DNA from: Deltaproteobacteria bacterium
GTDB lineage: Bacteria > Desulfobacterota > Binatia > DP-6
Assembly (NCBI GenBank): GCA_005879245.1
Contig: VBLA01000052.1
Location: forward strand, 1 to 19,105
Reading direction: 5' to 3'
DNA length: 19,105 nucleotides
The position numbers and the translations under genes are program-made. Below the pieces are notes generated by a model. It worked only from the letters and a program-made list of their open reading frames with translations, had not been told where the DNA came from and did not search any database. Position 1 is the first letter of the stretch, and the number at the start of each line of letters is the position of its first letter. Shown here piece after piece: positions 9,326-19,105 of the stretch.

Positions 9326-9329
<4 letters not shown>
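8643..9329 (-). CDS. trpG: Anthranilate synthase glutamine amidotransferase subunit, with odd N-terminal segment
   Basis: TrpG hydrolyses glutamine and delivers ammonia to TrpE for anthranilate formation. From ATG 9329, which overlaps the trpE stop as ATGA, the product has 228 residues. The class I amidotransferase core starts at [12 protein letters not shown] (27-38), with ISPGPCTP, the nucleophile Cys101 in GVCLGHQ, MHGKTS, and the catalytic pair His190 and Glu192 in VQFHPES. The family normally begins two to five residues before IDNYDS, so about 22 residues are extra. Residues 8-23 are encoded by a repeat-rich, hairpin-forming 48-bp segment (9261-9308). Starts at TTG 9257 or ATG 9254 would give a conventional N-terminus, but only ATG 9329 keeps the stop-start overlap seen throughout this operon. 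The catalytic part is intact. Confidence 0.94.
9261..9308 (-). repeat. Repeat-like, hairpin-forming 48-bp segment inside the 5' end of trpG
   Basis: Two direct 13-mers, 9261-9273 and 9288-9300, match at 11 of 13 bases (acgcttcgccgag and acgcttcggcaag). An imperfect stem of 7 of 8 bp pairs 9268-9275 (GCCGAGGC) with 9290-9297 (GCTTCGGC), and GCTTG/CAAGC can also pair. It is translated in frame as [16 protein letters not shown] at TrpG residues 8-23, where the family has nothing. It resembles a small dispersed palindromic element that has entered a gene in frame. Only one copy is noticed in this window, so a repeat family is an inference. Confidence 0.45.
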
Positions 9330-10830
<1,501 letters not shown>

Positions 10831-10834
<4 letters not shown>

Positions 10835-11541
10835 TCCGATGCGACGAAGGCGTGCGCCACACCCTCGCGATCGCGCAGCCGCTGCATGGTCTCGGTCGCC
10901 TGCTGGGCACTGGCGAAGTGCCCGACCAGCACGCGGTACCAGGTGTCACCATCACGCAGCACGCGCACGAGCGAGGCATCGTAGCCGCGCGTGCGCAGCT
11001 GGTGGACGAGGCCGTCGGCCTCCTCGCGGCTGCGGGTGGGATTCGCCAGTACGGTCCAGCTGCCACCTGCCGGGCGCGTCGCCGGTGGAGAGGGCGCAGC
11101 GACGGCTGCGGGCGCCGCCGCGTGCTGTGGAGGCGGAGGGGGCGGAGCAGGCTCGGGTGGGCTGGTGACGTCCTTCGGACGGGGACGGGGTGTGGGTGCA
11201 GCGACCGCGACTGGCTGTGCCGATGTCGAGGGGGCGGCGGGCGTGGGCGCCGGCGCCGGGGGGGCGGTGTCGCGCGGACGATGGGGCGTGCCCCGTTCAG
11301 AACCCGTGAGGGTGTCGTAGAAGGTGAGCTCGGAGTCGGCCTTCGGGCGCTGCCCTTCGGGCGGCGGCGTGGAGGTGACCGGCAGACGGACGAGCCGATC
11401 CTCCGGGCCGAGCGGCCGCTCCTGCATGCCCTTCCCGACGTAGAAGCCGAGCAGGTAGACGAGGCCGCAGGTCACCCCCCACGCGAGCAGCAGCACCAGC
11501 CGATCCCAGAGCCCCAGTCCCACACGTCCCGGCTTGGCCAT
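10831..11541 (-). CDS. Inner-membrane-anchored SPOR-domain protein
   Basis: This small protein (236 residues from ATG 11541; GTG 11553 next to the argS stop is an alternative) has one membrane segment near residues 15-36 (LVLLLAWGVTCGLVYLLGFY) after a short positive N-terminus. A long Pro/Ala-rich linker of about 120 residues follows, then a C-terminal SPOR domain (about 160-236; SWTVLANPTRSREEAD, YRVLVGHFASAQQA). SPOR domains bind glycan strands lacking stem peptides and concentrate at the division septum, as in FtsN or DedD. The layout (cytoplasmic tip, one helix, periplasmic linker, SPOR) fits a septal peptidoglycan factor, but the exact role cannot be read from sequence. GGGGGAG just before ATG 11541 is a close-spaced Shine-Dalgarno. 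The gene starts right after argS, and its stop overlaps the trpE start. Confidence 0.88.
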
Positions 11542-11553
11542 GATCTCCCCCAC

Positions 11554-13197
11554 TCACATCCGCTCGGGCGCTTGCACGCCCGCGAGGTGAAGCGCCGAGC
11601 GCAACACCTGCTGGACGGAGCGCACGACTGCGAGGCGGGCCTGCGTCAACGCCGGATCATCGCTCAGGATGCGGTGCGTATTATAGTAGCGATGAAACGC
11701 CCCGGCCAGGTCGAGGGCGTGGAAAACGATACGGTGCGGCTCGAGGTCACGCGCCGCCGCGTCGACCACGTCGGGATATGCCGCCACGAGACGCAGCGGT
11801 TCGAGCTCGGCGTCACCCAGCGGTCCCAGGTCCGGGTTGGACTCGGGCTGGATGCCGGCATCCGCGGCCTGCCGGAGCACGCTCGCGATCCGCGCGTGCG
11901 CGTACTGCACGTAGAAGACGGGATTGTCCGTGCTCTGCTGCTTCGCGAGCTCGAGATCGAACTCGAGATGGCTGTCGGCCTTGCGGGTCAAGAAGAAGAA
12001 GCGCGCGGCGTCGACCCCGACCTCGTCCAGTAGCTCGTCGAGCGTCACGTACTCGGCCCGCCGAGTGGACATCTTCACCTGCTCGCCGTTCCGCGTGAGC
12101 GTCACGAACTGATAGATCACGGCCCGGATGCGCGCCGTGTCGTGGCCGAGACCCCGCAGGGCGGCCAGCACCTCGCCATGCTCGGCGATGTGATCCGCGC
12201 CGAGGACGTCGATGATCACGTCGTACCCGCGGGCGAGCTTGTCTTCGTGGTAGGCGATGTCGGGGAGGCGATAGGCCGGCTCGCCCGAGCTCTTCACCAG
12301 CACCCGGTCCTGCTCCAGCCCCACCGCTTCGCCGCGCAGCCAGACGGCGCCGTCGCGCCGGGCAACCAGCCCGTGCTGCTCGAGCGCGCCGAGCGTCCGG
12401 TCGAGGGCTCCCGATTGGTAGAGCGAGTTCTCGTTGAAGTAGTGGTCGAAGGTGATGCCGAGTCGGTCCTGGGTGGCGCGGATGGCGGCCAGGATCGATT
12501 GCTCCCCGACCTTCCGGAACACACCCCCATCGGCGTCGGCCAACGCCTCGCCGTGCTGCTCGACCAGGCCCCGCGCGATGTCGCGGATGTACTCCCCTTG
12601 ATACCCCTCCTCGGGGAACACGGTGCTCCGGCCGATCAGCGCGAGGTAGCGGGCGCGGACCGATTCGCCGAGCAGCATCATCTGCCGGCCGGCGTTGTTG
12701 AAGTAGTACTCGCGCTCGACCCGCCAGCCGGCGCGCTCGAGGAGGCGGGCAAGCGTGTCGCCGAGGACGGCATTGCGGCCGTGGCCGACGGTCAGGGGCC
12801 CGGTGGGGTTCGCGCTGACGAACTCGACCTGTACGCGCCGTCCCGCGCCGGCCGTCGAGCTACCGTACGACTCCCCCGCAGTGAGCGCCTCGCGCAAGAT
12901 CATCTGCCAGAAGGCGAGCGTGAAGCGGAAGTTGATGAAACCCGGTCCCGCCACCTCTCGGCCGGCGAGCCAGCCGGCGGGGTCCTGCAGCCGCGCCAGG
13001 ATCAGCTCGGCGATGGCGCGCGGCGGGCGCCCGAGCTCGCGCGCGACGACCATCGCGATGTTGCAGGCGAGGTCGCCGAAGCGAGGGTCGGCAGGCGTCT
13101 CGATCGTGAGCGGTGGAAGGGCGGCGAGCGGGAGCGCGCCGTCGGTCATCGCAGCGCTCAGCGCCTGTCGGAGCAGCCCCTCAAGGTGACGCTTCAT
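11554..13197 (-). CDS. argS: Arginyl-tRNA synthetase
   Basis: ArgS charges tRNA-Arg with arginine. The 547-residue class I synthetase has the N-terminal additional domain (about 1-110) that contacts the tRNA D-loop. The HIGH-type region lies in VSANPTGPLTVGHGRNAV (127-144), where the family signature has a His-X-Gly-His-like motif. YYFNNAGRQM, SLYQSGAL, LGADHIAEH and the KMSTR loop (375-379) are also present. The C-terminal DALR anticodon-binding domain covers about the last 120 residues (FYVQYAHARI onward). The length is normal and no break is seen. ATG 13197 follows a perfect 11-bp hairpin whose 3' arm ends 7 nt before the start, so initiation may be structure-sensitive. A plausible promoter lies about 75-100 bp upstream. 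Confidence 0.97.
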   Translation of the reverse strand: MKRHLEGLLRQALSAAMTDGALPLAALPPLTIETPADPRFGDLACNIAMVVARELGRPPRAIAELILARLQDPAGWLAGREVAGPGFINFRFTLAFWQMILREALTAGESYGSSTAGAGRRVQVEFVSANPTGPLTVGHGRNAVLGDTLARLLERAGWRVEREYYFNNAGRQMMLLGESVRARYLALIGRSTVFPEEGYQGEYIRDIARGLVEQHGEALADADGGVFRKVGEQSILAAIRATQDRLGITFDHYFNENSLYQSGALDRTLGALEQHGLVARRDGAVWLRGEAVGLEQDRVLVKSSGEPAYRLPDIAYHEDKLARGYDVIIDVLGADHIAEHGEVLAALRGLGHDTARIRAVIYQFVTLTRNGEQVKMSTRRAEYVTLDELLDEVGVDAARFFFLTRKADSHLEFDLELAKQQSTDNPVFYVQYAHARIASVLRQAADAGIQPESNPDLGPLGDAELEPLRLVAAYPDVVDAAARDLEPHRIVFHALDLAGAFHRYYNTHRILSDDPALTQARLAVVRSVQQVLRSALHLAGVQAPERM

Positions 13198-13204
13198 CCC
13201 GCTT

Positions 13205-13246
13205 CCCGCGGCGCCAAAGACAGTCGCCGGCAGACGGCGCCGCGGG
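13205..13246 (-). promoter_or_regulatory. Perfect 11-bp hairpin in the argS 5' leader
   Basis: Arms CCCGCGGCGCC (13205-13215) and GGCGCCGCGGG (13236-13246) are exact inverted complements flanking a 20-nt loop. In the mRNA the second arm ends 7 nt before the argS ATG, so the purine-rich ribosome-binding region would lie in or against the stem. A shorter competing stem, CGCCG/CGGCG, can form using the first arm and the loop. No U-run follows in the minus direction, so this is not a standard terminator. A regulatory role is an inference. Confidence 0.5.
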
Positions 13247-13268
13247 CCGGGGGGCGGACATCGGCATT

Positions 13269-13297
13269 CTTCTATGCGTGGTGGCGCGAGCGGTCAA
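13269..13297 (-). promoter_or_regulatory. Candidate sigma-70 promoter for argS and downstream genes
   Basis: On the minus strand, TTGACC (13297-13292, five of six to the consensus -35) is followed after exactly 17 bp by TAGAAG (13274-13269, four of six to the -10). Transcription would start near 13262 and leave a leader of about 65 nt containing the hairpin. It is the only gap large enough for a promoter between rplQ and lptD. Prediction only. Confidence 0.4.
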
Positions 13298-13301
13298 GCG
13301 T

Positions 13302-13355
13302 CGCTCCACGCTCGTGGCGGCGATTGGAGCGAGTCCGCCGCCCCCACGCGCGTGG
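13302..13355 (-). terminator. GC-rich overlapping inverted repeats after rplQ, possible terminator or attenuator
   Basis: Three structures lie between the rplQ stop and the candidate promoter: a 12-bp palindrome CCACGCGCGTGG (13344-13355), a 7-bp stem GGCGGCG/CGCCGCC (13316-13322 with 13336-13342) and a 7-bp stem CGCTCCA/TGGAGCG (13302-13308 with 13325-13331). The last two overlap and exclude each other. No U tract follows, so an intrinsic terminator is not demonstrated; Rho-dependent or weak termination of the ribosomal operon is possible. Confidence 0.25.
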
Positions 13356-13363
13356 AACGCCCC

Positions 13364-13819
13364 TCACCCCGCGGCCGCGCGACGCCGGGTCTCGGGAGCC
13401 GGCTTCGCGCGTTCGCGCGGTCGGCGTTTCTTCGTCTGCCCGCCGCGCTCCTTCTCCGCACCCGGCCGCTCGACCAGCTCGACCAGGGAGAGCGGCGCTG
13501 CGTCGCCGTGCCGCAGCCCGAGCTTCACGACCCGCGTGTAGCCGCCGTGCCGTTCCGCGTAGCGCGGAGCGATCTCGTCGAAGAGCTTCTTCAGCACACT
13601 TCGTCGCATGACGACCGCCGCAGCGCGCCTCCGGGCATGGAGGGTTCCCTGCTTCCCGAGCGAGATCATGCGGTCGCCCCAGCGGCGGAGCTCCTTCGCC
13701 TTGACGTCGGTGGTGCGCACCGCTTCGTGCTCGAGCAGCGCGGTGACGAGGTTCCGCAGGAGGGCCCGGCGGTGGGCCGGCGTCCGTCCGAGCTTTACAC
13801 CGGCGACGCGGTGGCGCAT
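13364..13819 (-). CDS. rplQ: 50S ribosomal protein L17
   Basis: L17 is a large-subunit protein near the exit-tunnel side of the 50S subunit. The 151-residue product starts [20 protein letters not shown] with [28 protein letters not shown] and [14 protein letters not shown], all typical of L17. The core ends near residue 117. The rest is a lysine/arginine-rich tail of about 34 residues, longer than in E. coli (127 residues in total). It is the last gene of the alpha operon, 3 bp after rpoA, which is its usual place. Confidence 0.96.
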   Translation of the reverse strand: MRHRVAGVKLGRTPAHRRALLRNLVTALLEHEAVRTTDVKAKELRRWGDRMISLGKQGTLHARRRAAAVVMRRSVLKKLFDEIAPRYAERHGGYTRVVKLGLRHGDAAPLSLVELVERPGAEKERGGQTKKRRPRERAKPAPETRRRAAAG

Positions 13820-13822
13820 CGG

Positions 13823-14884
13823 CTACGCCGTCTCCTTCTCGCGCTGGACCCGTCGCTTGTCGAGCTCGTCGCGCGAGGGGAAGTTTTCGAGCTTCATGCC
13901 GAGCGACAGCCCCATCTCCTGGAGGAACTCCTTGATCTCGTTGAGCGACTTCCGGCCGAAATTCTTCGTCTTCAACATCTCCTGCTCTGTCTTCTGTACG
14001 AGCTCTCCAATGTACTTGATGTCTGCGTTCTGGAGGCAGTTGGCGGAGCGCACCGAGAGCTCGAGATCGTCCACCGGCCGATAGAGGTTCTCGTTGTGCG
14101 GGACCTCCACATGCTCTTCGCTGCGGGCGGACGGCTCCTCCTCGAAGTTGACGAAGATCGCGAGCTGCTGCTGCAGGATGCGCGCCGCATGGCCGACAGC
14201 GTCCTCGGGCCGCACACTGCCGTCGGTATGCACCTCGAGGGTGAGCCGGTCGTAGTCCGTCCGCTGCCCCACGCGCGCGTTGGTCACCGTGAAGTTCACC
14301 TTGAGGATGGGAGAGAAGATCGCGTCGATCGGGATGGTCCCCGCGGGGTCCTCCTCGCGCTTGTTCCGCTCGGCCGGGACGTAGCCGCGTCCCATCCGGA
14401 TGACGAGCTCGAGATCGAGGTCGGCATCCTTCGCGAGGTTGGCGATGCGCTGGTTCGGGTTCATGATCTCGACCCGAGGCCCGGCCTGGATGTCGGCCGC
14501 CGTCAGCTCCCGCTCCCCCCGAGCCTGGATGCGCGCCGTCTCCTCGGCCACCCCGTCGTGCAGCTTGACGCGGACCTCCTTCAGGTTGAGGACGATGTCG
14601 GTCACGTCTTCGCGCACCCCGGGGATGGTCGAGAACTCGTGCAGGACACCCTTGATGCGGAGAGCGACGATCGCCGCCCCTTGCAGCGAGGAGAGCAGCA
14701 CACGGCGCAGCGCGTTCCCCACCGTGGTTCCGTAGCCGCGCTCGAACGGCTCCCCGTAGAACTTCCCGTAGGTCGGCGTGAGGCTCTTCTCGTCGACCTC
14801 CAGGCGCTTCGGCGTGATGAGCTCACGCCAGTTGTTCAGCGCGACGGTGTCCGGACTCTGCGTTTCGAACTCCTGAAATGCCAT
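13823..14884 (-). CDS. rpoA: DNA-directed RNA polymerase subunit alpha
   Basis: RpoA dimerises to nucleate RNA polymerase assembly; its C-terminal domain contacts UP elements and activators. The 353-residue protein has the N-terminal dimerisation domain (about 1-235; [52 protein letters not shown]), a linker near 240-260 and the helix-hairpin-helix C-terminal domain (about 262-330; [40 protein letters not shown]). It is slightly longer than E. coli alpha (329). A GGGGAAGG Shine-Dalgarno lies just before ATG 14884, and the gene lies 24 bp after rpsD. Intact. Confidence 0.98.
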   Translation of the reverse strand: MAFQEFETQSPDTVALNNWRELITPKRLEVDEKSLTPTYGKFYGEPFERGYGTTVGNALRRVLLSSLQGAAIVALRIKGVLHEFSTIPGVREDVTDIVLNLKEVRVKLHDGVAEETARIQARGERELTAADIQAGPRVEIMNPNQRIANLAKDADLDLELVIRMGRGYVPAERNKREEDPAGTIPIDAIFSPILKVNFTVTNARVGQRTDYDRLTLEVHTDGSVRPEDAVGHAARILQQQLAIFVNFEEEPSARSEEHVEVPHNENLYRPVDDLELSVRSANCLQNADIKYIGELVQKTEQEMLKTKNFGRKSLNEIKEFLQEMGLSLGMKLENFPSRDELDKRRVQREKETA

Positions 14885-14908
14885 GACACCTTCCCCTGGT
14901 CGCGTGCT

Positions 14909-15535
14909 CTACTTCGAATAGAGCTCAACGACCAGTTTCTCGTTGATTGGCATGGTCAGATCGGCACGCGCCGGCAAAGCCTTGACGCTGCCCGCGAACG
15001 CCTCGGCGCTCACCTCGAGCCACTCCGGAACGCCTCGCCGCTGCGCAAGCTCGAGCGCCTCACGGATGCGGGCGACCTGGCGGCTCCGCTCGCGCACCGT
15101 GATCGTGTCCCCGGGCCGCACCAGGTACGACGGCACATCGACCTTCCGGCCGTTCACGCGAAAGTGGCCGTGCCGCACGAGCTGCCGCGCCTCGGCGCGC
15201 GAGGTCGCGAAGCCGAGCCGGTACACGATGTTGTCGAACCGCCGCTCGAGCAGCTGGAGCAAGGTCTCGCCCGTCACGCCCCGCCCGCGGTCGGCCATCG
15301 CGAAATACCGCCGAAACTGCCGTTCGAGCACACCGTAGATGCGTCTCAGCTTCTGCTTCTCACGGAGCTGGATCGAGTACTCGGAGAACTTCGGTCGGGC
15401 CTGGCCGTGCTCGCCCGGCGGGTAATTCCGTCGCTCGATGGCACACTTGTCGGTGTAGCACCGTTCGCCCTTCAGGAAGAGCTTCAAACCCTCACGCCGG
15501 CAGTGCCGGCAAACCGCTCCCGTGTATCGTGCCAC
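14909..15535 (-). CDS. rpsD: 30S ribosomal protein S4
   Basis: S4 is a primary 16S rRNA-binding protein that nucleates 30S assembly and in many bacteria represses its own operon. The 208-residue protein keeps the zinc-binding N-terminus (Cys9, Cys12, Cys26, Cys31 in VCRHC and RCYTDKC), the so-called C-plus form; then [26 protein letters not shown] and an S4 RNA-binding domain (about 99-160; [38 protein letters not shown]). The end [12 protein letters not shown] is standard. It sits 11 bp after rpsK in the alpha operon. Confidence 0.97.
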   Translation of the reverse strand: MARYTGAVCRHCRREGLKLFLKGERCYTDKCAIERRNYPPGEHGQARPKFSEYSIQLREKQKLRRIYGVLERQFRRYFAMADRGRGVTGETLLQLLERRFDNIVYRLGFATSRAEARQLVRHGHFRVNGRKVDVPSYLVRPGDTITVRERSRQVARIREALELAQRRGVPEWLEVSAEAFAGSVKALPARADLTMPINEKLVVELYSK

Positions 15536-15546
15536 GCGCTAGCTCC

Positions 15547-15990
15547 TCATACGCGCCGTCGCTTGGGCGGCCGGCAGCCGTTGTGCGGGATCGGGGTCAC
15601 GTCCTTGATGACGTTCACGGAAAACCCCGCAGCCTGCAGACTGCGGAGCGCCGACTCGCGGCCGGCCCCCGGTCCCTTCACGTAGACCTGGACCTGGCGC
15701 ATGCCGAGATCGGCAGCCGTGCGCGCCGCCTTCTCGGCCGCGACCTGCGCCGCAAACGGCGTGCCCTTGCGCGAGCCCTTGAACCCGACCGCGCCGGCGC
15801 TGGACCAGGCGATGACGTTTCCCTGCGGATCACTGATCGTGATGATCGTGTTGTTGAAGGTGGAGTGGATGTGGACCACGCCCTCCGCCACCGTGCGCTT
15901 CACCTTCCGGCGGCGGGCCGGGGCCTGCTCCGCGGTGGCGGGCTTCTCGGCGGCAGGCTTCTCGGCCGCGGGTTCCTTCGTTTTCGCCAT
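15547..15990 (-). CDS. rpsK: 30S ribosomal protein S11
   Basis: S11 lies on the 30S platform and lines the mRNA exit and E-site region. The 147-residue product has the conserved core from about residue 28: [75 protein letters not shown]. The first 27 residues are an Ala/Glu/Lys/Pro tract with a near-tandem AAEKPA repeat, longer than the short basic N-terminus of most S11 proteins. A GGAG ribosome-binding site precedes ATG 15990. It lies 18 bp after rpsM. Confidence 0.97.
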   Translation of the reverse strand: MAKTKEPAAEKPAAEKPATAEQAPARRRKVKRTVAEGVVHIHSTFNNTIITISDPQGNVIAWSSAGAVGFKGSRKGTPFAAQVAAEKAARTAADLGMRQVQVYVKGPGAGRESALRSLQAAGFSVNVIKDVTPIPHNGCRPPKRRRV

Positions 15991-16008
15991 CGAGGCTCCT
16001 TCGCGCTC

Positions 16009-16389
16009 CTACTTGGTGGGCGCGGGCTTCTTCCCCGCGATCGCCCGCCGCGGCCCCTTCCGGGTGCGCGCGTTCGTATGCGTGCGCTGGCCGCGCACAG
16101 GGAGGTTGCGTCGGTGTCGCAGCCCGCGGTAGCAGCCGAGATCGACCAGACGCTTGATGCTGCCGGCCACGTCGCGGCGGAGATCGCCTTCGACCTTGTA
16201 GCCGGCATCGATCACGCGGCGCAGGCGAGTGATCTCGTCGTCGCTCAGGTCATCGCTCTTCCGGCCGGGTTCGACCTGCGCCTCGGCGCAGATGGTGAGC
16301 GCCGCGCTCCGGCCGATGCCGTAGATGTAGGTCAGAGCGATCTCCATGCGTTTCTTGTGCGGCAGGTCGACGCCAGCGATGCGTGCCAT
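16009..16389 (-). CDS. rpsM: 30S ribosomal protein S13
   Basis: S13 sits in the 30S head and forms intersubunit bridges with the 50S, contacting P-site tRNA through its basic tail. The 126-residue protein starts [20 protein letters not shown], with YGIGRSAA and then [40 protein letters not shown] and a Lys/Pro-rich tail. The length is normal. It opens the alpha-operon block after infA-rpmJ, separated from rpmJ by 9 bp. Confidence 0.97.
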   Translation of the reverse strand: MARIAGVDLPHKKRMEIALTYIYGIGRSAALTICAEAQVEPGRKSDDLSDDEITRLRRVIDAGYKVEGDLRRDVAGSIKRLVDLGCYRGLRHRRNLPVRGQRTHTNARTRKGPRRAIAGKKPAPTK

Positions 16390-16398
16390 TGCCCGTCC

Positions 16399-16512
16399 CT
16401 ATCCTTGTCGTTGTTTGTGGCGGGGGTTCGTGCAGAGAACGCGCACCACCCCCTGCCGCCGGATGACCTTGCAGTTCTTGCAGATGGCCTTGATCGACGC
16501 GCGCACCTTCAT
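16399..16512 (-). CDS. rpmJ: 50S ribosomal protein L36
   Basis: This 37-residue protein ([20 protein letters not shown], then [17 protein letters not shown]) is the smallest 50S protein. It carries the zinc ribbon of the C-plus form: Cys11, Cys14, Cys27 and His32. It reads from ATG 16512 to TAG 16399. It starts one base after the infA stop and ends 9 bp before rpsM, the usual infA-rpmJ-rpsM order. Confidence 0.96.
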   Translation of the reverse strand: MKVRASIKAICKNCKVIRRQGVVRVLCTNPRHKQRQG

Positions 16513-16513
16513 G

Positions 16514-16729
16514 TCATCGTGTCCGGTAAGTGATGCGGCCGCGGGAGAGGTCGAGCGGCGACAGCTCGACCGTCACCTTGTCACCTGGCACGATCCGTAT
16601 GTAGCGCATGCGCATCGCACCCGAGAGGTGAGCAACCACGCGGTGGCCGTTATCGAGCTGTACACGGAAAAGTGCGTTCGGCATCGACTGCGCCACGGTG
16701 CCGCTGACGGCAATCGCATCGCCCGGCAT
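16514..16729 (-). CDS. infA: Translation initiation factor IF-1
   Basis: IF-1 binds the 30S A site during initiation and supports IF-2 and IF-3. The 71-residue protein is a single OB-fold (S1-like) domain with [40 protein letters not shown] and [16 protein letters not shown], matching the family over its whole length. A GGGAG Shine-Dalgarno lies about 8 nt before ATG 16729, in the 14-bp gap after map. Confidence 0.97.
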   Translation of the reverse strand: MPGDAIAVSGTVAQSMPNALFRVQLDNGHRVVAHLSGAMRMRYIRIVPGDKVTVELSPLDLSRGRITYRTR

Positions 16730-16743
16730 GGTTCGCGACTCCC

Positions 16744-17501
16744 TCAGGGCAGCGTCAAGATATATGGACCGTTTCCCGTAACTGCAACGGAGTGCTCGAA
16801 GTGCGCCGACAGCCGCCCATCGCGTGTCGCCGCCGTCCAGCCGTCTTCTTTCACGTACACCTCGGGTCCCCCCGCGTTCACCATCGGCTCGATCGCGAGC
16901 ACGAGTCCCTCCTGCAACCGCACCCCTCGCGCGCCGGTCCGATAGTTGGGGACCTGTGGATCCTCGTGCAAGTTCCTCCCGATGCCGTGCCCGACGAACT
17001 CGCGCACCACGGAGAACCCGGCCGCTTCCACCGCGTCCTGGATCGCCGCCGAGATGTCCCCCACGTGCGCGCCGGGACGGACCGCTTCGATGCCAGCATG
17101 CAGCGCCGCCGCCGTCACCTCCATGAGCCGCTCGGCCTCGGGAGCGACGCGCCCCACCGGCACGGTCCGCGCCGCATCACCGAAGTAGCCACGATAGCAC
17201 ACCCCGAAGTCGAGACCGACGATGTCCCCCGCGCGCAGCACGGCCTTGGTCGTCGGCACCCCGTGGACCACCTCGTCGTTGATGGAGATGCAGATCGAGG
17301 CCGGGTACACCCGGCCTGCAACCGTGTAGCCCTTGAACGCCGGGCGTGCCCCCTTCTCGAGCGTCAGCTCCTCCGCCAGCGCGTCGAGCTCGGCCGTCGT
17401 CACGCCGGGACGCACGCGGCTCGCCACCTCGTCCAGGATCTGCGCGACGATCGTGCTCGCCGCCCGCATCTGCTCGATCTCCTGGCGCGACTTGAGAAGG
17501 A

Positions 17502-17505
<4 letters not shown>
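16744..17505 (-). CDS. map: Type I methionine aminopeptidase
   Basis: Map removes the N-terminal methionine from nascent proteins when the second residue is small. The 253-residue protein has the pita-bread fold and its metal-site residues in order: VVHGVP (substrate His near 80), [10 protein letters not shown] (first Asp), GYFGDAART (second Asp), [12 protein letters not shown] (His near 172), LAIEPMV (Glu near 205) and [11 protein letters not shown] (Glu near 236). It lacks N-terminal zinc-finger or SH3-binding extensions. ATG 17505 overlaps the adk stop as ATGA, with GAGG just upstream. Intact, in its usual adk-map-infA position. Confidence 0.97.
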
Positions 17506-18328
<823 letters not shown>

Positions 18329-18337
<9 letters not shown>

Positions 18338-18529
18338 GGCTACGAAGGCGGTCAGATGCCGCTCCAGCGCCGGCTCCCGAAGCGGGGCTTCCACCCTCCC
18401 CGGCGCGTGGCCTACGCCATCGTGAACCTGGGGCAGCTCGCCGCCTTCCCTCCCGGCAGCACGGTGGGTCCCGCGGAGCTGCGCGCCCGGGGCATCGTGC
18501 GCGGCCGGGGCCCGGTCAAGTGTCTCGCC

Positions 18530-18535
<6 letters not shown>
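18329..18535 (+). pseudogene. rplO: Internal fragment of ribosomal protein L15, reversed inside secY
   Basis: The plus strand, opposite to every other gene here, encodes a clear middle section of L15. It begins [20 protein letters not shown] (from 18332), continues [20 protein letters not shown], then [21 protein letters not shown], ending near 18532. There is no L15 N-terminus, C-terminus, start or stop. Both ends run into secY with short shared bases (CCGCCGG on one side; GCCGACG, which fits both genes, on the other). In the spc operon rplO normally lies directly upstream of secY, on the same strand as it; here that would be just past the right window edge. This is therefore an inverted copy or misplaced piece, not a gene. 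Confidence 0.88.

Positions 18536-19105
<570 letters not shown>

Noticed and set aside
13198..13262. T-box riboswitch in front of argS
   Set aside because: The leader is only about 65 nt and shows neither the conserved T-box sequence nor a specifier stem and terminator.
13274..15685. An 803-codon open frame on the plus strand opposite rplQ, rpoA and rpsD
   Set aside because: It is exactly antisense to three intact conserved genes, has no recognisable domain, and arises from the lack of stops in very GC-rich DNA.

Overview
The window is very GC-rich (about 70% by eye), and every credible gene lies on the minus strand, so transcription runs from high to low coordinates. The content is housekeeping. 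LptD implies a diderm, LPS-bearing Gram-negative. The trpB-trpA-accD-folC linkage and the argS/SPOR pair recall the former Deltaproteobacteria and neighbouring uncultured phyla such as Desulfobacterota or Binatota; that placement is an inference from gene order and protein style, not from a search.

Layout in transcription order: (1) 19105-13364 is the distal spc and alpha ribosomal operons: secY, adk, map, infA, rpmJ, rpsM, rpsK, rpsD, rpoA, rplQ. (2) 13363-13198 is the only real intergenic stretch (166 bp). It holds GC-rich inverted repeats, a plausible sigma-70 promoter, and a perfect 11-bp hairpin just before argS. (3) 13197-10831 is argS and a membrane-anchored SPOR-domain protein. (4) 10834-4315 is a complete-order tryptophan operon, trpE-G-D-C-F-B-A, tightly packed with ATGA/GTGA overlaps. 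(5) 4300-1 is accD (fatty-acid synthesis), folC (folate polyglutamylation) and lptD (LPS export, cut by the left window edge). Genes from argS to lptD could be one transcript: no gap exceeds about 15 bp, and there is no room for a trp leader/attenuator before trpE.

The most unusual feature is a set of structural breaks in genes that ought to be intact. secY lacks a central part, replaced by about 200 bp of rplO (ribosomal protein L15) in the opposite orientation. adk lacks about 115 bp including its DGFPR segment. trpA lacks about 76-79 bp including its phosphate-binding segment. folC lacks its expected C-terminal end and stop and reads in frame into lptD. Essential genes such as secY and adk cannot all be null, so assembly or amplification chimerism is the most economical explanation, but real rearrangement cannot be excluded from one sequence. 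Apart from these, trpG carries an unusual in-frame 48-bp repeat-like N-terminal segment, and LptD has an extra AMIN-like domain. I see no CRISPR array, tRNA, rRNA, insertion sequence, prophage or defence system, and no convincing new multi-gene system.
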